A stretch of DNA of 64,000 nucleotides from Bacteroidota bacterium. Lineage in GTDB: Bacteria; Bacteroidota; Bacteroidia; Bacteroidales; UBA10428. Shown piece after piece: positions 16,894 through 25,079 of the stretch. Each line of letters starts with the position of its first letter. Position 1 is the stretch's first letter. The position numbers were made by a program, and so were the translations under genes. The notes under the pieces were generated by a model. It was not told the DNA's origin and made no database searches. It worked only from the letters and a program-made list of their open reading frames with translations. Location: the NCBI GenBank assembly GCA_016699695.1, contig CP065006.1:930001-994000 (forward strand), in the 5' to 3' direction.

Positions 16894-17769
16894 CTAAGCG
16901 CTTTCGGCCGGGATGTTACGGTCTACTTTTTTAATGAGGCCTTGTAAGACTTTTCCAGGTCCCACCTCCGTGAACGAAGTAGCTCCATCGGATAACATGT
17001 TTTTTACTGTTTGTGTCCATTTTACCGGCGCTGTAAGCTGAGTTTTTAGGTTTTCCTTAATAGCTTCCCGCTCCGAAACGGCCGTAGCTGTTACGTTTTG
17101 GTAAATGGGGCATACAGGTTTTTTAAATTCTGTATTGTCAATGGCTGCAGCAAGTTCCACTTTTGCAGGGTCCATTAAGGGTGAATGGAAAGCACCACCT
17201 ACGGGTAATTTCAATGCCCTTTTTGCCCCCAGAGCTGTAAGTTTTTCACATGCAATGTCTATGCCCGCATTGGTACCCGAAATTACAAGCTGACCCGGAC
17301 TGTTGTAATTGGCACATACAACCACCTCGTCAATTTCTTCACATACTTTTTCAACAATTTCGTCATCGAGACCTAAAATCGCTGCCATTGTAGATGGGTT
17401 TAATTCGCAGGCTTTTTGCATGGCATAAGCACGGGCGGCCACCAGTTTTAATCCATCTTCGAAAGAAAGTGCTCCTGCGGCTACCAGGGCAGAAAATTCG
17501 CCCAGGGAGTGTCCTGCCACCATTTCGGGCCGAAAGCTGTCGCCTAGCGTTTTAGCCAGAATTACTGAATGAAGAAAGATTGCAGGTTGTGTTACCTTGG
17601 TTTGTTTGAGGTCTTCGTCGGTACCGGCAAACATAAGGTCGGTAATGTTAAATCCTAAAATTGAGTTGGCCTGATCAAACAATTTTTTGGCTAAAGGTGA
17701 AGATTCGTACAAATCTTTTCCCATACCTACAAATTGCGCTCCCTGTCCGGGAAAAACATATGCCTTCAT
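16894..17769 (-). CDS. fabD: Malonyl-CoA:ACP transacylase
   Basis: 291 residues from the ATG at 17769. An upstream extension to 17886 would add 39 unrelated residues and run over the promoter, so it was rejected. FabD loads malonate from CoA onto acyl carrier protein for fatty-acid synthesis. Visible are VFPGQGAQFVGMG (5-17), the nucleophile motif GHSLGEFSAL with Ser88, and GGAFHSPLM carrying the catalytic His. The gene stands alone, with a clear promoter motif upstream and a terminator downstream. Confidence 0.95.
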   Translation of the reverse strand: MKAYVFPGQGAQFVGMGKDLYESSPLAKKLFDQANSILGFNITDLMFAGTDEDLKQTKVTQPAIFLHSVILAKTLGDSFRPEMVAGHSLGEFSALVAAGALSFEDGLKLVAARAYAMQKACELNPSTMAAILGLDDEIVEKVCEEIDEVVVCANYNSPGQLVISGTNAGIDIACEKLTALGAKRALKLPVGGAFHSPLMDPAKVELAAAIDNTEFKKPVCPIYQNVTATAVSEREAIKENLKTQLTAPVKWTQTVKNMLSDGATSFTEVGPGKVLQGLIKKVDRNIPAESA

Positions 17770-17795
17770 ATTTTTATGGTTATATATTAAGGTTG

Positions 17796-17803
17796 CAAAG
17801 GTA
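17796..17803 (-). promoter_or_regulatory. fabD promoter -7 element
   Basis: On the minus strand TACCTTTG (followed by CA) matches the Bacteroidota -7 consensus TAnnTTTG exactly, 26 bp upstream of the fabD ATG. The upstream -33 TTTG element is not clear. Confidence 0.55.
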
Positions 17804-17877
17804 GAAAAGTAGTTCGAAGATAAAAGAAGATTCCTTCTGCAATTTTGAGAGAGGCATGTTGATGTGCCGGGCATTAT

Positions 17878-17915
17878 AAAAAACACCCGCCTATTTAAAG
17901 ATCAGGCGGGTGTTT
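17878..17915 (-). terminator. Terminator of the Hsp20 gene
   Basis: Perfect 12-bp stem AAACACCCGCCT (17881-17892) / AGGCGGGTGTTT (17904-17915) with an 11-nt loop. On the minus strand it continues into a T tract. It lies 21 bp after the stop codon of the Hsp20 gene at 17937. Confidence 0.85.
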
Positions 17916-17936
17916 CGATTGGCAAGGGCCTTGTGT

Positions 17937-18356
17937 TTATGCGATTTCGATTTCCTGTACCGGAATTTCAACTTTGGCTTTTTTCGGAATTGAAATACTA
18001 AGAATTCCATTCTGGTGCAGTGCTTCTATTTTGTCAGTTTCAACGTGTTCTGGCAAAAGAAAGCTGCGACTAAAAGTTCCTTTTTGGTACTCGTGGCGTA
18101 AATAGTTCAACTTATTTTCTGTGTTTTGTTCTTTGTTATCCAAAGAGGCTATAGTGAGTTCATTTTTATCTACCGAAACCTTTATTTCTGATTTTTCAAA
18201 TCCAGGAACAAGGATTTCGATAAGATAATTTTTTTCGGTTTCGCTGATATTTACTTTTTGAGTAAAGTTTTCAGTCTTCCCTCCGCAATATTCATCGCGG
18301 TAAATGTTGCTCAGGAAAACGGGGTTACTACGGTAAGTTCTTACAATTGGTATCAT
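17937..18356 (-). CDS. Small heat-shock protein, Hsp20/alpha-crystallin family (copy 2)
   Basis: 139 residues. The alpha-crystallin domain spans about 35-125 (NISETEKNYLIEILVPGFEK, KNELTIAS) with the conserved GILSISIPKK strand and a short tail containing the I-x-V/I-type motif EIPVQEIEIA used for oligomer assembly. It is an ATP-independent holdase chaperone. It lies 70 bp downstream of a second Hsp20 gene in the same orientation and is followed by a strong terminator. I see no Shine-Dalgarno sequence upstream, unlike its neighbour. It is more diverged and shorter at the N-terminus than copy 1. Confidence 0.88.
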   Translation of the reverse strand: MIPIVRTYRSNPVFLSNIYRDEYCGGKTENFTQKVNISETEKNYLIEILVPGFEKSEIKVSVDKNELTIASLDNKEQNTENKLNYLRHEYQKGTFSRSFLLPEHVETDKIEALHQNGILSISIPKKAKVEIPVQEIEIA

Positions 18357-18426
18357 GTGTATATGTATTAAATTGTTATTAAAATTGTTTGTTTTTAATC
18401 TGACGCACCTCTTATTGGCTTGTTGG

Positions 18427-18864
18427 TTAGTTAACTTTTATTTCAATGGCTTTTTTTACTTTTTCCTCGCTTTTAGGGAGGCTGATAGTGAGCACGCCAT
18501 TTTTATGAACAGCTTTGATTTTCTCTGCATTGGTGCCTTCGGGGAGTCTGAAAGAACGGCTGAACGATGAATAGTTAAATTCTCTGCGAATGAAATCAGC
18601 ATTCTTTTCTTCCCTTTTTCCCTCAAGAGTCGATGCAATGGTAAGTACGTCTTTGTCTACACTTACCTTAAAATCTTTTTTGTCTAAACCGGGTGCGGCT
18701 ACTTCAATAAGGTATTCACGTTCGGTTTCTTCCACGTTCACAGCTGGCATGTTGCTATGCTTCTGCTCATTGTTCCAGCTTGTGTGCATTGGCCAGAAAC
18801 TATCGTTGAAAAAGCTATTCAGAAAGTTTGCCGGCATGGTGGTGTTTTTTCGTGTGGCTAACAT
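18427..18864 (-). CDS. Small heat-shock protein, Hsp20/alpha-crystallin family (copy 1)
   Basis: 145 residues. The N-terminal FLNSFFNDSFWP region is followed by the alpha-crystallin domain (NVEETEREYLIEVAAPGLDK at about 44-63, KDVLTIAS, FSRSFRLPEG and NGVLTISLPKSEE). It is a holdase chaperone. Its ribosome-binding site is unusually strong for this phylum: AGGAGGA at 18872-18878 on the minus strand, about 7 nt before the ATG. The first gene of a tandem Hsp20 pair, it has a 298-bp upstream region with paired ATGGCATA elements (18956-18996). Confidence 0.9.
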   Translation of the reverse strand: MLATRKNTTMPANFLNSFFNDSFWPMHTSWNNEQKHSNMPAVNVEETEREYLIEVAAPGLDKKDFKVSVDKDVLTIASTLEGKREEKNADFIRREFNYSSFSRSFRLPEGTNAEKIKAVHKNGVLTISLPKSEEKVKKAIEIKVN

Positions 18865-19162
18865 GGTTCTTTCCTCCTATTATTTTGTTTGTAATTTGTT
18901 TTTTGTTTCGTGACAAACATTTTTCAATTTGTATACCACTCTACAAAACAAGTCATTATGGCATATAAATATTTAAAATAACGCCATAATGGCATAAAAG
19001 ATTCAATTATTTATCTGCTGAATACAGATTCGTCTTAAAAAAGAATGAAAAGTGACCGATTCATATCTCTGCCTATCGGCTTGTGATAAATAAAAAAGCA
19101 AGACCGGAACAAGCTGTTCCAAATCTTGCTTTTCGCAAAACTAAAAGTTTATGTACTGGCTG
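18865..19162. promoter_or_regulatory. Hsp20 upstream region with two spaced TGGCATA elements, and YceI terminator
   Basis: No gene is seen in this 298-bp stretch. TTATGGCATA (18956-18965) and TAATGGCATA (18987-18996) are start-to-start 31 bp apart, about three helical turns. The second is also part of the palindrome GCCAT-A-ATGGC (18983-18993). They lie 90-130 bp upstream of the first Hsp20 start and could be operator sites; no regulator is identified. The YceI terminator occupies 19097-19137. Confidence 0.35.
19097..19137 (-). terminator. Terminator of the YceI gene
   Basis: Outer stem AAGCAAGA (19097-19104) / TCTTGCTT (19125-19132) with a nested GGAAC / GTTCC stem. On the minus strand the hairpin runs into TTTTTTA. 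It is 25-30 bp past the YceI stop codon. Confidence 0.75.
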
Positions 19163-19729
19163 TTAGAGTGTTGTAATGGCTACATCGAGGGTAAATATAT
19201 CGTCGATGGTATTGTCGCCAAGGTTATCGAAAAATTTTCCCGATCCATAGCGGATATCATACAGTGTGCGGTCTACATTCACAGTTGCGGTATAGGTCTT
19301 TCCCGATTGCTTTACATCAAAACTTACTGGGTGTGTCATTCCTTTTATGGTGAGTTTTCCTTTTACCTGAGCAACACCATTGCTAAATTTTGTTGCACTG
19401 GATATTACAAGAGTAGCAGTTTTAAAATTGCTTGTGCTGAAGAAATCATCGGAATTGAGGTGACCAACCAGTTTTTCGTTCCATTCGCCAGTAAGGTCGG
19501 TACAGGTAATTGTGGTCATATCAATGACAAATGTGCCACTGGTAATCTGATTTTCGGCAATTTTCATACTGCCATCTTTCAGGCTGATTTGCCCATTGTG
19601 GGCACCACCAATCTTTTTACCGGTCCATTTCAGACTCGATTTGGAGAGGTCAACTTTCAGGTCCTGGGCAAATGCGCTGGTTCCGATCAGGAATGCTGCC
19701 AATAAGATTGAATTTGCAAATGTTTTCAT
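19163..19729 (-). CDS. YceI-family periplasmic lipid-binding protein
   Basis: 188 residues with a signal peptide (MKTFANSILLAAFLIGTSAFA, then Q). The mature part is a lipocalin-like YceI barrel: VDLSKSSLKWTGKKIGGAHNG, the SGTFVIDMTTI strand, LVGHLNSDDFFSTSNFKTAT, KGKLTIKGMTHPVSFDV and a terminal DDIFTLDVAI. YceI proteins bind isoprenoid or quinone-like lipids; the physiological role is uncertain. It ends at a good terminator and lies 39 bp downstream of the pirin gene on the same strand, so the two may be co-transcribed. Confidence 0.9.
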   Translation of the reverse strand: MKTFANSILLAAFLIGTSAFAQDLKVDLSKSSLKWTGKKIGGAHNGQISLKDGSMKIAENQITSGTFVIDMTTITCTDLTGEWNEKLVGHLNSDDFFSTSNFKTATLVISSATKFSNGVAQVKGKLTIKGMTHPVSFDVKQSGKTYTATVNVDRTLYDIRYGSGKFFDNLGDNTIDDIFTLDVAITTL

Positions 19730-19768
19730 GTTCTTTAATTTTTGGTTTTTATTTATAAAAAGTGTATA

Positions 19769-20488
19769 TCAGTCCGATTTCATCGGTATTTCCATGTTGA
19801 TAATATATGCATCTGTTTCGGCCTCGATCCTGAAGCTTCCGGTATCCCATAATCCTAATCCATCGCGGCTTTCAAGAGGAATTTCTCCAAGCCTTACATT
19901 ACCTTCCACGATAAAAAGGTAACAGCCATTTCGCGAACTGTTTAATTTATATTCAGAAGATTTTCCTGCCGACAGAAATGTGCGCGATATATACGCATTT
20001 TGATAAATATTTAAGGATTCTGACCCCATGGGTCCTACAAGACTTTGCCAGGTGTTTTTTGCCAATTCTGGATTAAAAGCACGTTGGTCATAGCGTGGAG
20101 CTATGTGATATTTATTGGGGTGAATCCAAAGCTGCAAAAAGTTGGATGCTGATTCGGAACTACCGTTGTATTCTTCATGAAACAATCCTTTCCCTGCGCT
20201 CATTACCTGAACTTCGCCGGCATGCAACACTTGCTCGTGACCCATTGAATCGCGGTGAAGCAGGTATCCCGTAATAGGAATGGTAATAATCTCCATGTTG
20301 TCATGCGGGTGTTTTCCAAATCCTTCCGAGGGTTGAACAATGTCATCGTTGAGCACCCTCAGGGCTCCGAAGCTAATGCGGTCGGGATTATAATAACGGG
20401 CAAAACTAAACGTATGCCTCGTATCGAGCCATCCGTAATTAAAGTGGCCTCTGCTGTCCGATTTGTGAAATACATGTTTCATTTTCAT
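19769..20488 (-). CDS. Pirin-family cupin protein (YhhW-like)
   Basis: 239 residues. The bicupin shows the pirin signature: RGHFNYGWLDTRHTFSFARY (about 13-32), the metal-binding GKHPHDNMEI, and GLFHEEYN providing the other ligands. The closest named relatives are YhhW-type quercetin 2,3-dioxygenases, though many family members have no known substrate. Met3 is an alternative start. A divergently placed control gene is absent, but an AraC-type regulator lies immediately upstream on the same strand (100-bp gap). Confidence 0.87.
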   Translation of the reverse strand: MKMKHVFHKSDSRGHFNYGWLDTRHTFSFARYYNPDRISFGALRVLNDDIVQPSEGFGKHPHDNMEIITIPITGYLLHRDSMGHEQVLHAGEVQVMSAGKGLFHEEYNGSSESASNFLQLWIHPNKYHIAPRYDQRAFNPELAKNTWQSLVGPMGSESLNIYQNAYISRTFLSAGKSSEYKLNSSRNGCYLFIVEGNVRLGEIPLESRDGLGLWDTGSFRIEAETDAYIINMEIPMKSD

Positions 20489-20589
20489 TTTTCTTTCAGA
20501 ACAAAGGTATAGCCAAAACCAAATGGCATCAATGGAAAAATCGGAACAATAGATGTAAAAACCCCGACAACTTGAATTGAATCATTCTT

Positions 20590-21495
20590 TTAATTGGTGC
20601 CTGCCATGCTTTTTTCGAGCGAACTACGGAAATCGGAAAAAGACTCCCCATGGCTGGTACTGAAAAATTTACTAAAATGTGAAGGGTCATCGAAACCTAG
20701 TCTGAAAGCAATTTCTTTGTTACTTAGGTCGGTATGCAGACCCATGCGTTTGGCTTCAAGAATAATTCTTTCCTGAATAAACTCTTTGGCAGTTTTGCCA
20801 ATCGATGCTTTTACCACATTATTCAGGTAGTCAGAAGTGATGTGGAGCTTTGAAGCATATTCCGAAACTTTGTGCCATTGATGAAAGTATTGCTCGACCA
20901 AAGCTTTAAACGATTTTAGAATGATACGCCCTGATTGCAGGGTTTGTGTATTGTTAGTAGCCAGTTGTGGTGCCATTTTATTGCATTCAATCAGAAATAG
21001 CTTAAGATAGGCGCCAAGACTTTCTGATTTGTAACGGTCATCGCTGTTAAAAGAATTTCTCATTTGGCTGGCAATCTCATGCAATCGGTTGGAAGAATTT
21101 TTATCCAGCTTAAGTGGCGGAGTATCGGCAGTTTCGGAAAACAAACCCAGGTTTGATATAAATTCTTCGGGTATGTTATTTTGTTGTAAAAATTCGCGAG
21201 TGAACATAATTACCAATCCTTCCGGCTCACCAAAGGTAATTACCTGGTGAACCTGTCCGGGGTTCACAAAAAAAATTAGGTGAGGGGTAATCAAGTGTTC
21301 GCGGTAGTCGATAAAATGCTGGCCGCAGGCTTTGCTGGCCCAAAGAATGGTGAAATAGTTGTGCCGGTGAGGTAAGTCTGGTTTATTCCCCTGGCGCGCA
21401 TGAATTTCTTCCATTGTCCGCAGGGCAAAGTCTACTTTATGGTTTTCGTGCTGTAAGTCGAAAGCCGGAATCGAAATCTGGTTGTTCTGGTACAT
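20590..21495 (-). CDS. AraC-family transcriptional regulator
   Basis: 301 residues. The N-terminal cupin-like sensor domain (PDLPHRHNYFTILWA, residues 38-52, LIFFVNPGQVHQV) is joined to a C-terminal double helix-turn-helix domain (about 195-295) with HKVSEYASKLHITSDYLNNVVK, GKTAKEFIQERIILEAKRM and the conserved IAFRLGFDDPSHFSKFFS. The effector is unknown. It is upstream of pirin and yceI on the same strand; regulation of these neighbours is a plausible inference only. Confidence 0.88.
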   Translation of the reverse strand: MYQNNQISIPAFDLQHENHKVDFALRTMEEIHARQGNKPDLPHRHNYFTILWASKACGQHFIDYREHLITPHLIFFVNPGQVHQVITFGEPEGLVIMFTREFLQQNNIPEEFISNLGLFSETADTPPLKLDKNSSNRLHEIASQMRNSFNSDDRYKSESLGAYLKLFLIECNKMAPQLATNNTQTLQSGRIILKSFKALVEQYFHQWHKVSEYASKLHITSDYLNNVVKASIGKTAKEFIQERIILEAKRMGLHTDLSNKEIAFRLGFDDPSHFSKFFSTSHGESFSDFRSSLEKSMAGTN

Positions 21496-21678
21496 TTAGA
21501 TTTATTTGCCAATACATTAACAAAAAATACAACGAATAGGTTGATTGCTTAAGTAGTTTTCTATTTTTCTTTCCGGATTTTATTTCCAATCATCAAAAAG
21601 CTGTTGTAATAAAAACTATAATTATCTAACTTACCACACCTTAAGGAATCTTACCAACACAAACCTACTTCAAAAAAA

Positions 21679-22392
21679 ATGAACATTAAAAACATGATTG
21701 CCGACCTTGAATGGCATGCTACACGCCGTTGGTCGGTCAGAGAGCTCAGCCGTGTGAATAAAATAATCATTCACCAGGAGCTGGGCGAAAGCCCCATCGA
21801 GGCAGTAAACCGCTACCACATCCGGCCCAACCACATTTCGCCGCAAGGTTGCCCGCATTTCTGCTACCATTATGGTATCAGCAAAGAAGGCGAAGTGACT
21901 CAGGCGAATGAGCTTTCGGCCATTACCTGGCATACCAGTGGGCAAAATGCAGTTTCAATCGGTATTATGTTAGTTGGAAACTTTGCAGGACCCGGCCACT
22001 CGGTGGGTACTTCTGAACCCAAACCGGAGCAAATGAATGCTCTTGCTGAACTTGTGAGTTACCTTCAAAATGCCTTTAAACTAACGAATCAGGATGTGTA
22101 CGGGCACTACCACTTCGGAAAGCCTGCCTGCCCGGGTTATATCGTACAGGAATGGATTGAGAGCTACCGCAACAACATAGCTGAAACGAACTCGACCCCA
22201 CAAGTGGACAAAACAGTGAAAGAAATACAGAAACGTCTCAACCAGCTGGGCTATGCAAGTGGCAAGGCCGATGGAGTTATTGGAGTGAATACCCTTGCTG
22301 CTATCCGTAAATTTCAGTCCGATAATCAATTGGAGGTAGATGGCATTGTAGGGCCCCAAACCTGGAAACGCCTTTTAGTCCTCACAGCCTGA
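21679..22392 (+). CDS. PGRP/amidase_2-type N-acetylmuramoyl-L-alanine amidase with C-terminal peptidoglycan-binding domain (endolysin-like)
   Basis: 237 residues. The zinc-amidase fold has ligands fitting the T7-lysozyme pattern: His32 (IIIHQ), His143 (YGHYH) and Cys151 (PACPG), the last two 8 residues apart as in T7 lysozyme. The C-terminal PG_binding_1 domain covers about 178-235 (IQKRLNQLGYASGKADGVIG, FQSDNQLEVDGIVGPQTW). There is no signal peptide or membrane segment, so it would stay cytoplasmic unless released by a holin-like protein, as phage endolysins are. Three small membrane-protein genes follow on the same strand with short gaps (56, 14 and 10 bp). No phage structural gene is nearby. 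Confidence 0.85.
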   Translation: MNIKNMIADLEWHATRRWSVRELSRVNKIIIHQELGESPIEAVNRYHIRPNHISPQGCPHFCYHYGISKEGEVTQANELSAITWHTSGQNAVSIGIMLVGNFAGPGHSVGTSEPKPEQMNALAELVSYLQNAFKLTNQDVYGHYHFGKPACPGYIVQEWIESYRNNIAETNSTPQVDKTVKEIQKRLNQLGYASGKADGVIGVNTLAAIRKFQSDNQLEVDGIVGPQTWKRLLVLTA

Positions 22393-22448
22393 GCGAATGA
22401 AAAGGACCTGCAGATCGAATCGATATTAAAACAACTAAATCAACCAAC

Positions 22449-22886
22449 ATGCAACAAGAGAAAGAGTTTTATACCCTTGGAGAACAGGGCTTCTGGAACA
22501 AATTTTTGTCGAAATTCCTGTTTAGCATTATCAGTGTGAAAGTATGGGGTCTGGTTACCAGTATGGGAATTTCTACCTGGCTCTTACTTATTCATAAAAA
22601 CAATGTACCTTACGAGATAGGCGAAAATGTGTTTGAGCGTGGTATTAACGGTGCGCAATGGGTTACTTTTAATACCACCATTTGGGCCCTTATTTTTGGC
22701 ATGAAAGAAGTATACCGTATTACAGAACGAAAAGACAAAGCCGAAATAGAAGCTCTGGACAAACAAGCACAGAGCAAACAAGTACTTACAACCATTTTGG
22801 CCGATTCGAAGAATGCAACAACAAACAATTCGAGGTTTAGGCCCGATGGAACCGAAGTTGTAGGTGACGAACCCGACAGCAAATAA
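22449..22886 (+). CDS. Small two-helix membrane protein, holin-like by position
   Basis: 145 residues, family not recognised. Two hydrophobic segments are visible: about 30-50 (VKVWGLVTSMGISTWLLLI) and about 70-85 (VTFNTTIWALIFGMKEVY). A charged, probably helical and cytoplasmic tail follows (about 90-115: ERKDKAEIEALDKQAQ), with a hydrophilic end. Its place directly after an unexported amidase, its size and two helices suggest a holin role, but this is inference from context. No phage holin family motif is identified. Confidence 0.6.
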   Translation: MQQEKEFYTLGEQGFWNKFLSKFLFSIISVKVWGLVTSMGISTWLLLIHKNNVPYEIGENVFERGINGAQWVTFNTTIWALIFGMKEVYRITERKDKAEIEALDKQAQSKQVLTTILADSKNATTNNSRFRPDGTEVVGDEPDSK

Positions 22887-22887
22887 T

Positions 22888-22893
22888 AAGGAG
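22888..22893 (+). promoter_or_regulatory. Strong ribosome-binding site of the third cassette gene
   Basis: AAGGAG ends 7 nt before the ATG at 22901, a canonical Shine-Dalgarno sequence, which is rare in this window. It fixes the start of the 132-residue protein and suggests strong translation. Confidence 0.6.
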
Positions 22894-22900
22894 CAAAGCC

Positions 22901-23299
22901 ATGTCGAAAACCGTAAAGTATATACTTATAATTGCCCTGATTCTGGGGGCTATGTCGCTTTTAGTTTTTAGCGACAAAATTGGGCTGGGGTCAATTGTGG
23001 CTGGTGCAGCTGGTTTCTTTGCTGCTGTAAAAGCCAAGCTGTTTCAGACCGAACCTCTCTCGCAACGTATCCAGAGCATAGAATCGGAGCATGCTGTAAA
23101 GCGGGCCGATTGGGACCAGGTAAAAGCTGATTTTGATAATCAGTTCCGGGCCATGAAAGCCCGCATGGATTACCTCGATTACCGCTCGGCCAAACTTACC
23201 GAGCAGATTAGCAAACTGGACGAATCGGAAAGGGAAGCACTTAAGAAGAACAGCAACCTATCCGATGCCGAAATACTCGACCGCCTGAATAACCTATAA
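22901..23299 (+). CDS. Small membrane-anchored coiled-coil protein of the lysis-like cassette
   Basis: 132 residues. The N-terminal hydrophobic region (about 6-45) can form two helices: YILIIALILGAMSLLVF and a Gly/Ala-rich SIVAGAAGFFAAVKA. It is followed by about 80 highly charged residues predicted as coiled coil (QRIQSIESEHAVKRADWDQV, LTEQISKLDESEREALKK). The family is not recognised. Topology resembles a membrane-anchored spanin or antiholin subunit, but nothing in the sequence proves it. The start is set by a strong AAGGAG site. Confidence 0.6.
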   Translation: MSKTVKYILIIALILGAMSLLVFSDKIGLGSIVAGAAGFFAAVKAKLFQTEPLSQRIQSIESEHAVKRADWDQVKADFDNQFRAMKARMDYLDYRSAKLTEQISKLDESEREALKKNSNLSDAEILDRLNNL

Positions 23300-23309
23300 A
23301 TTCATTTCA

Positions 23310-23756
23310 ATGAGAAATTTTATTCTGTTTTTCCTTCTATTACCCTTATGGAGCTTAAATGCGCAGCAACCCACTACGGGTAAGCTTAATCCGGGCGAGA
23401 CATATACAAACCAGTCGGGCGAGGTAGTTTTTTACATGCCACGGGCTAAGGTTATTAAGTTGCTCGATTACCAAACCAAAGCAGAGTTCGACTCCATGCG
23501 CGTGGAACAATACAAAGAACTGGTTAAAAACATGCAGCTTAGAATTGTTGAAACTGACAGTGCAGTGAGCTTACGAAATTATGAAGCCAGTTATTGGAAA
23601 ATGCAACTCGAAAACAACGACCGCGAACTGGAAAAAGTGCGCATTGATAAAGAAACTTTGCATTACGAAAACATGCAGCTAAGAAAATCGCGTTTTTATT
23701 TTTTATTGGGAGGAATAGTGGCGACAAGTGTATTGTTTGTTGTGGCCGGGCAATAG
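23310..23756 (+). CDS. Exported coiled-coil protein with C-terminal membrane helix, last gene of the lysis-like cassette
   Basis: 148 residues. Signal peptide MRNFILFFLLLPLWSLNA, an extracytoplasmic coiled-coil region (about 50-125: EQYKELVKNMQLRIVETD, YWKMQLENNDRELEKVRIDK) and a C-terminal hydrophobic helix (about 129-147, FYFLLGGIVATSVLFVVAG). This bitopic arrangement with a periplasmic coiled coil is reminiscent of spanins, which link the inner and outer membranes during phage lysis; that is inference. It lies 10 bp after the previous gene. Confidence 0.58.
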   Translation: MRNFILFFLLLPLWSLNAQQPTTGKLNPGETYTNQSGEVVFYMPRAKVIKLLDYQTKAEFDSMRVEQYKELVKNMQLRIVETDSAVSLRNYEASYWKMQLENNDRELEKVRIDKETLHYENMQLRKSRFYFLLGGIVATSVLFVVAGQ

Positions 23757-23844
23757 GCCAATAATAATAAATCTTTTTTGTAGTAAATTCGATATAAGGC
23801 TAGTCTGGCACCAACTTTGCTTAAGGATGCAAAAAATAAACCCT

Positions 23845-25053
23845 ATGAAAAAGATTTATCTCGTGCTATTCTCCTTGTGCCTTGTTGGTCAATTGTCATC
23901 GCAAACCTACAAAAAAGCTGTAATTACCGCAGTACATTATAGTGTGCAGCAAAGTTCTGAGGCATCCATGGGAGAAGCCTTTCCTTTTTATTTTCAACAC
24001 AAGGAGTTTACACAAGACATTTTTAGTGACATTGAAAAATATACCCAATCGAAGTTTAATGTCGATACAGTTGTTTTTTCCGAACCGATGCAGGTGCAAA
24101 CTAGTTTCAATTCTTTTCGTCCTTCTTTAAACGCCAAGGAAATTGCTCTGACTGAGAAAAATCCGGAAACAGTTTACATCGAAGTGCTAACTTTTCTTAA
24201 CCTGAGGCATATTACCAATGACATCCCGGTATATGGTTTTCATACTTTTGTAAAAGCCTTTAACTTCAAGGGGAAAGAGATTTATCAATCGAAAATTACC
24301 ATTCCTTTCGAAACCATGCGCGGAGAAGAAATTGCCGACCAGGTAATGATGGGCGAGGAAGATTTTTATGCATTTTATTTCGAAGGATTGGAACAAGCAT
24401 TTGCACATGAAGACAAAAAGATAGAGAAACGATTTGTAATGAAACCAACTGCAGGGTATTACAAAGATTTTGTCTCAGCCACCGAGAAATTCTATATGGT
24501 CCGCATTCCGAAGGGCTATGCCTATGGTCGGGATATGGTCGAAATGAAGGATGTGCTAACATTTAAAAACAATTTTTGGAATACCAGCGGAAGTAGTTAC
24601 AATTTCGAGGGGGTTGTAAGTGGCAATTGGCTTAAAGAAGGATACCACATGATAAATCATTTAAACAATGAGGAGTATTTGGTAAAGTTAAAGGGTGGAG
24701 AAACCACTTTCTTCAACTTTGCTACAGCAGTCTCCTCTGTGGAAGTGATATTCCGGGATATGGAAAAAACAGAAATCGGAAATTTTACCTTTAACTGGGA
24801 CGAAGCCCTTACTGGTCGGTTGCGGTCGAAAGAGTATCGGGTGCAATTTAATACCTTATACTTTTGCTCCGAAGTTTACTCGGGTAACCAAATGATAGCC
24901 CTGCTCAATTATTTGCCGGATCGCACCGCAATATATGTGCATCAAACAGCTACAGAGGAACAGCTTGCTGATTTATTTAGTTTAATTTTTATCTGGGACT
25001 TTTCGATTAATCTGCGTCAACAAGCCGAGGCAGAAAGGGAACAACAAAACTAA
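23845..25053 (+). CDS. Exported protein of unknown function
   Basis: 402 residues from the ATG at 23845, which begins a clear signal peptide (MKKIYLVLFSLCLVGQLSSQ). A longer reading from 23728 would overlap the preceding gene by 29 bp and lacks a signal. The mature protein is mixed alpha/beta and rich in aromatic and acidic residues, with no membrane helix or motif I recognise. It lies 88 bp after the lysis-like cassette on the same strand. Whether it belongs to it is uncertain, as the gap could hold a promoter. Confidence 0.6.
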   Translation: MKKIYLVLFSLCLVGQLSSQTYKKAVITAVHYSVQQSSEASMGEAFPFYFQHKEFTQDIFSDIEKYTQSKFNVDTVVFSEPMQVQTSFNSFRPSLNAKEIALTEKNPETVYIEVLTFLNLRHITNDIPVYGFHTFVKAFNFKGKEIYQSKITIPFETMRGEEIADQVMMGEEDFYAFYFEGLEQAFAHEDKKIEKRFVMKPTAGYYKDFVSATEKFYMVRIPKGYAYGRDMVEMKDVLTFKNNFWNTSGSSYNFEGVVSGNWLKEGYHMINHLNNEEYLVKLKGGETTFFNFATAVSSVEVIFRDMEKTEIGNFTFNWDEALTGRLRSKEYRVQFNTLYFCSEVYSGNQMIALLNYLPDRTAIYVHQTATEEQLADLFSLIFIWDFSINLRQQAEAEREQQN

Positions 25054-25079
25054 GCCCCTTTTTTACCAGGGCCATCAGA

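Noticed and set aside
19151..19705. 184-codon plus-strand open frame
   Set aside because: Nearly full antisense shadow of the YceI gene, which has a signal peptide and family motifs.
10190..21643. Shared 12-mer TAAGGTGTGGTA at 10190-10201 (plus) and 21632-21643 (minus)
   Set aside because: A 12-base match between two places in 64 kb is expected by chance many times over, and the flanks do not match.
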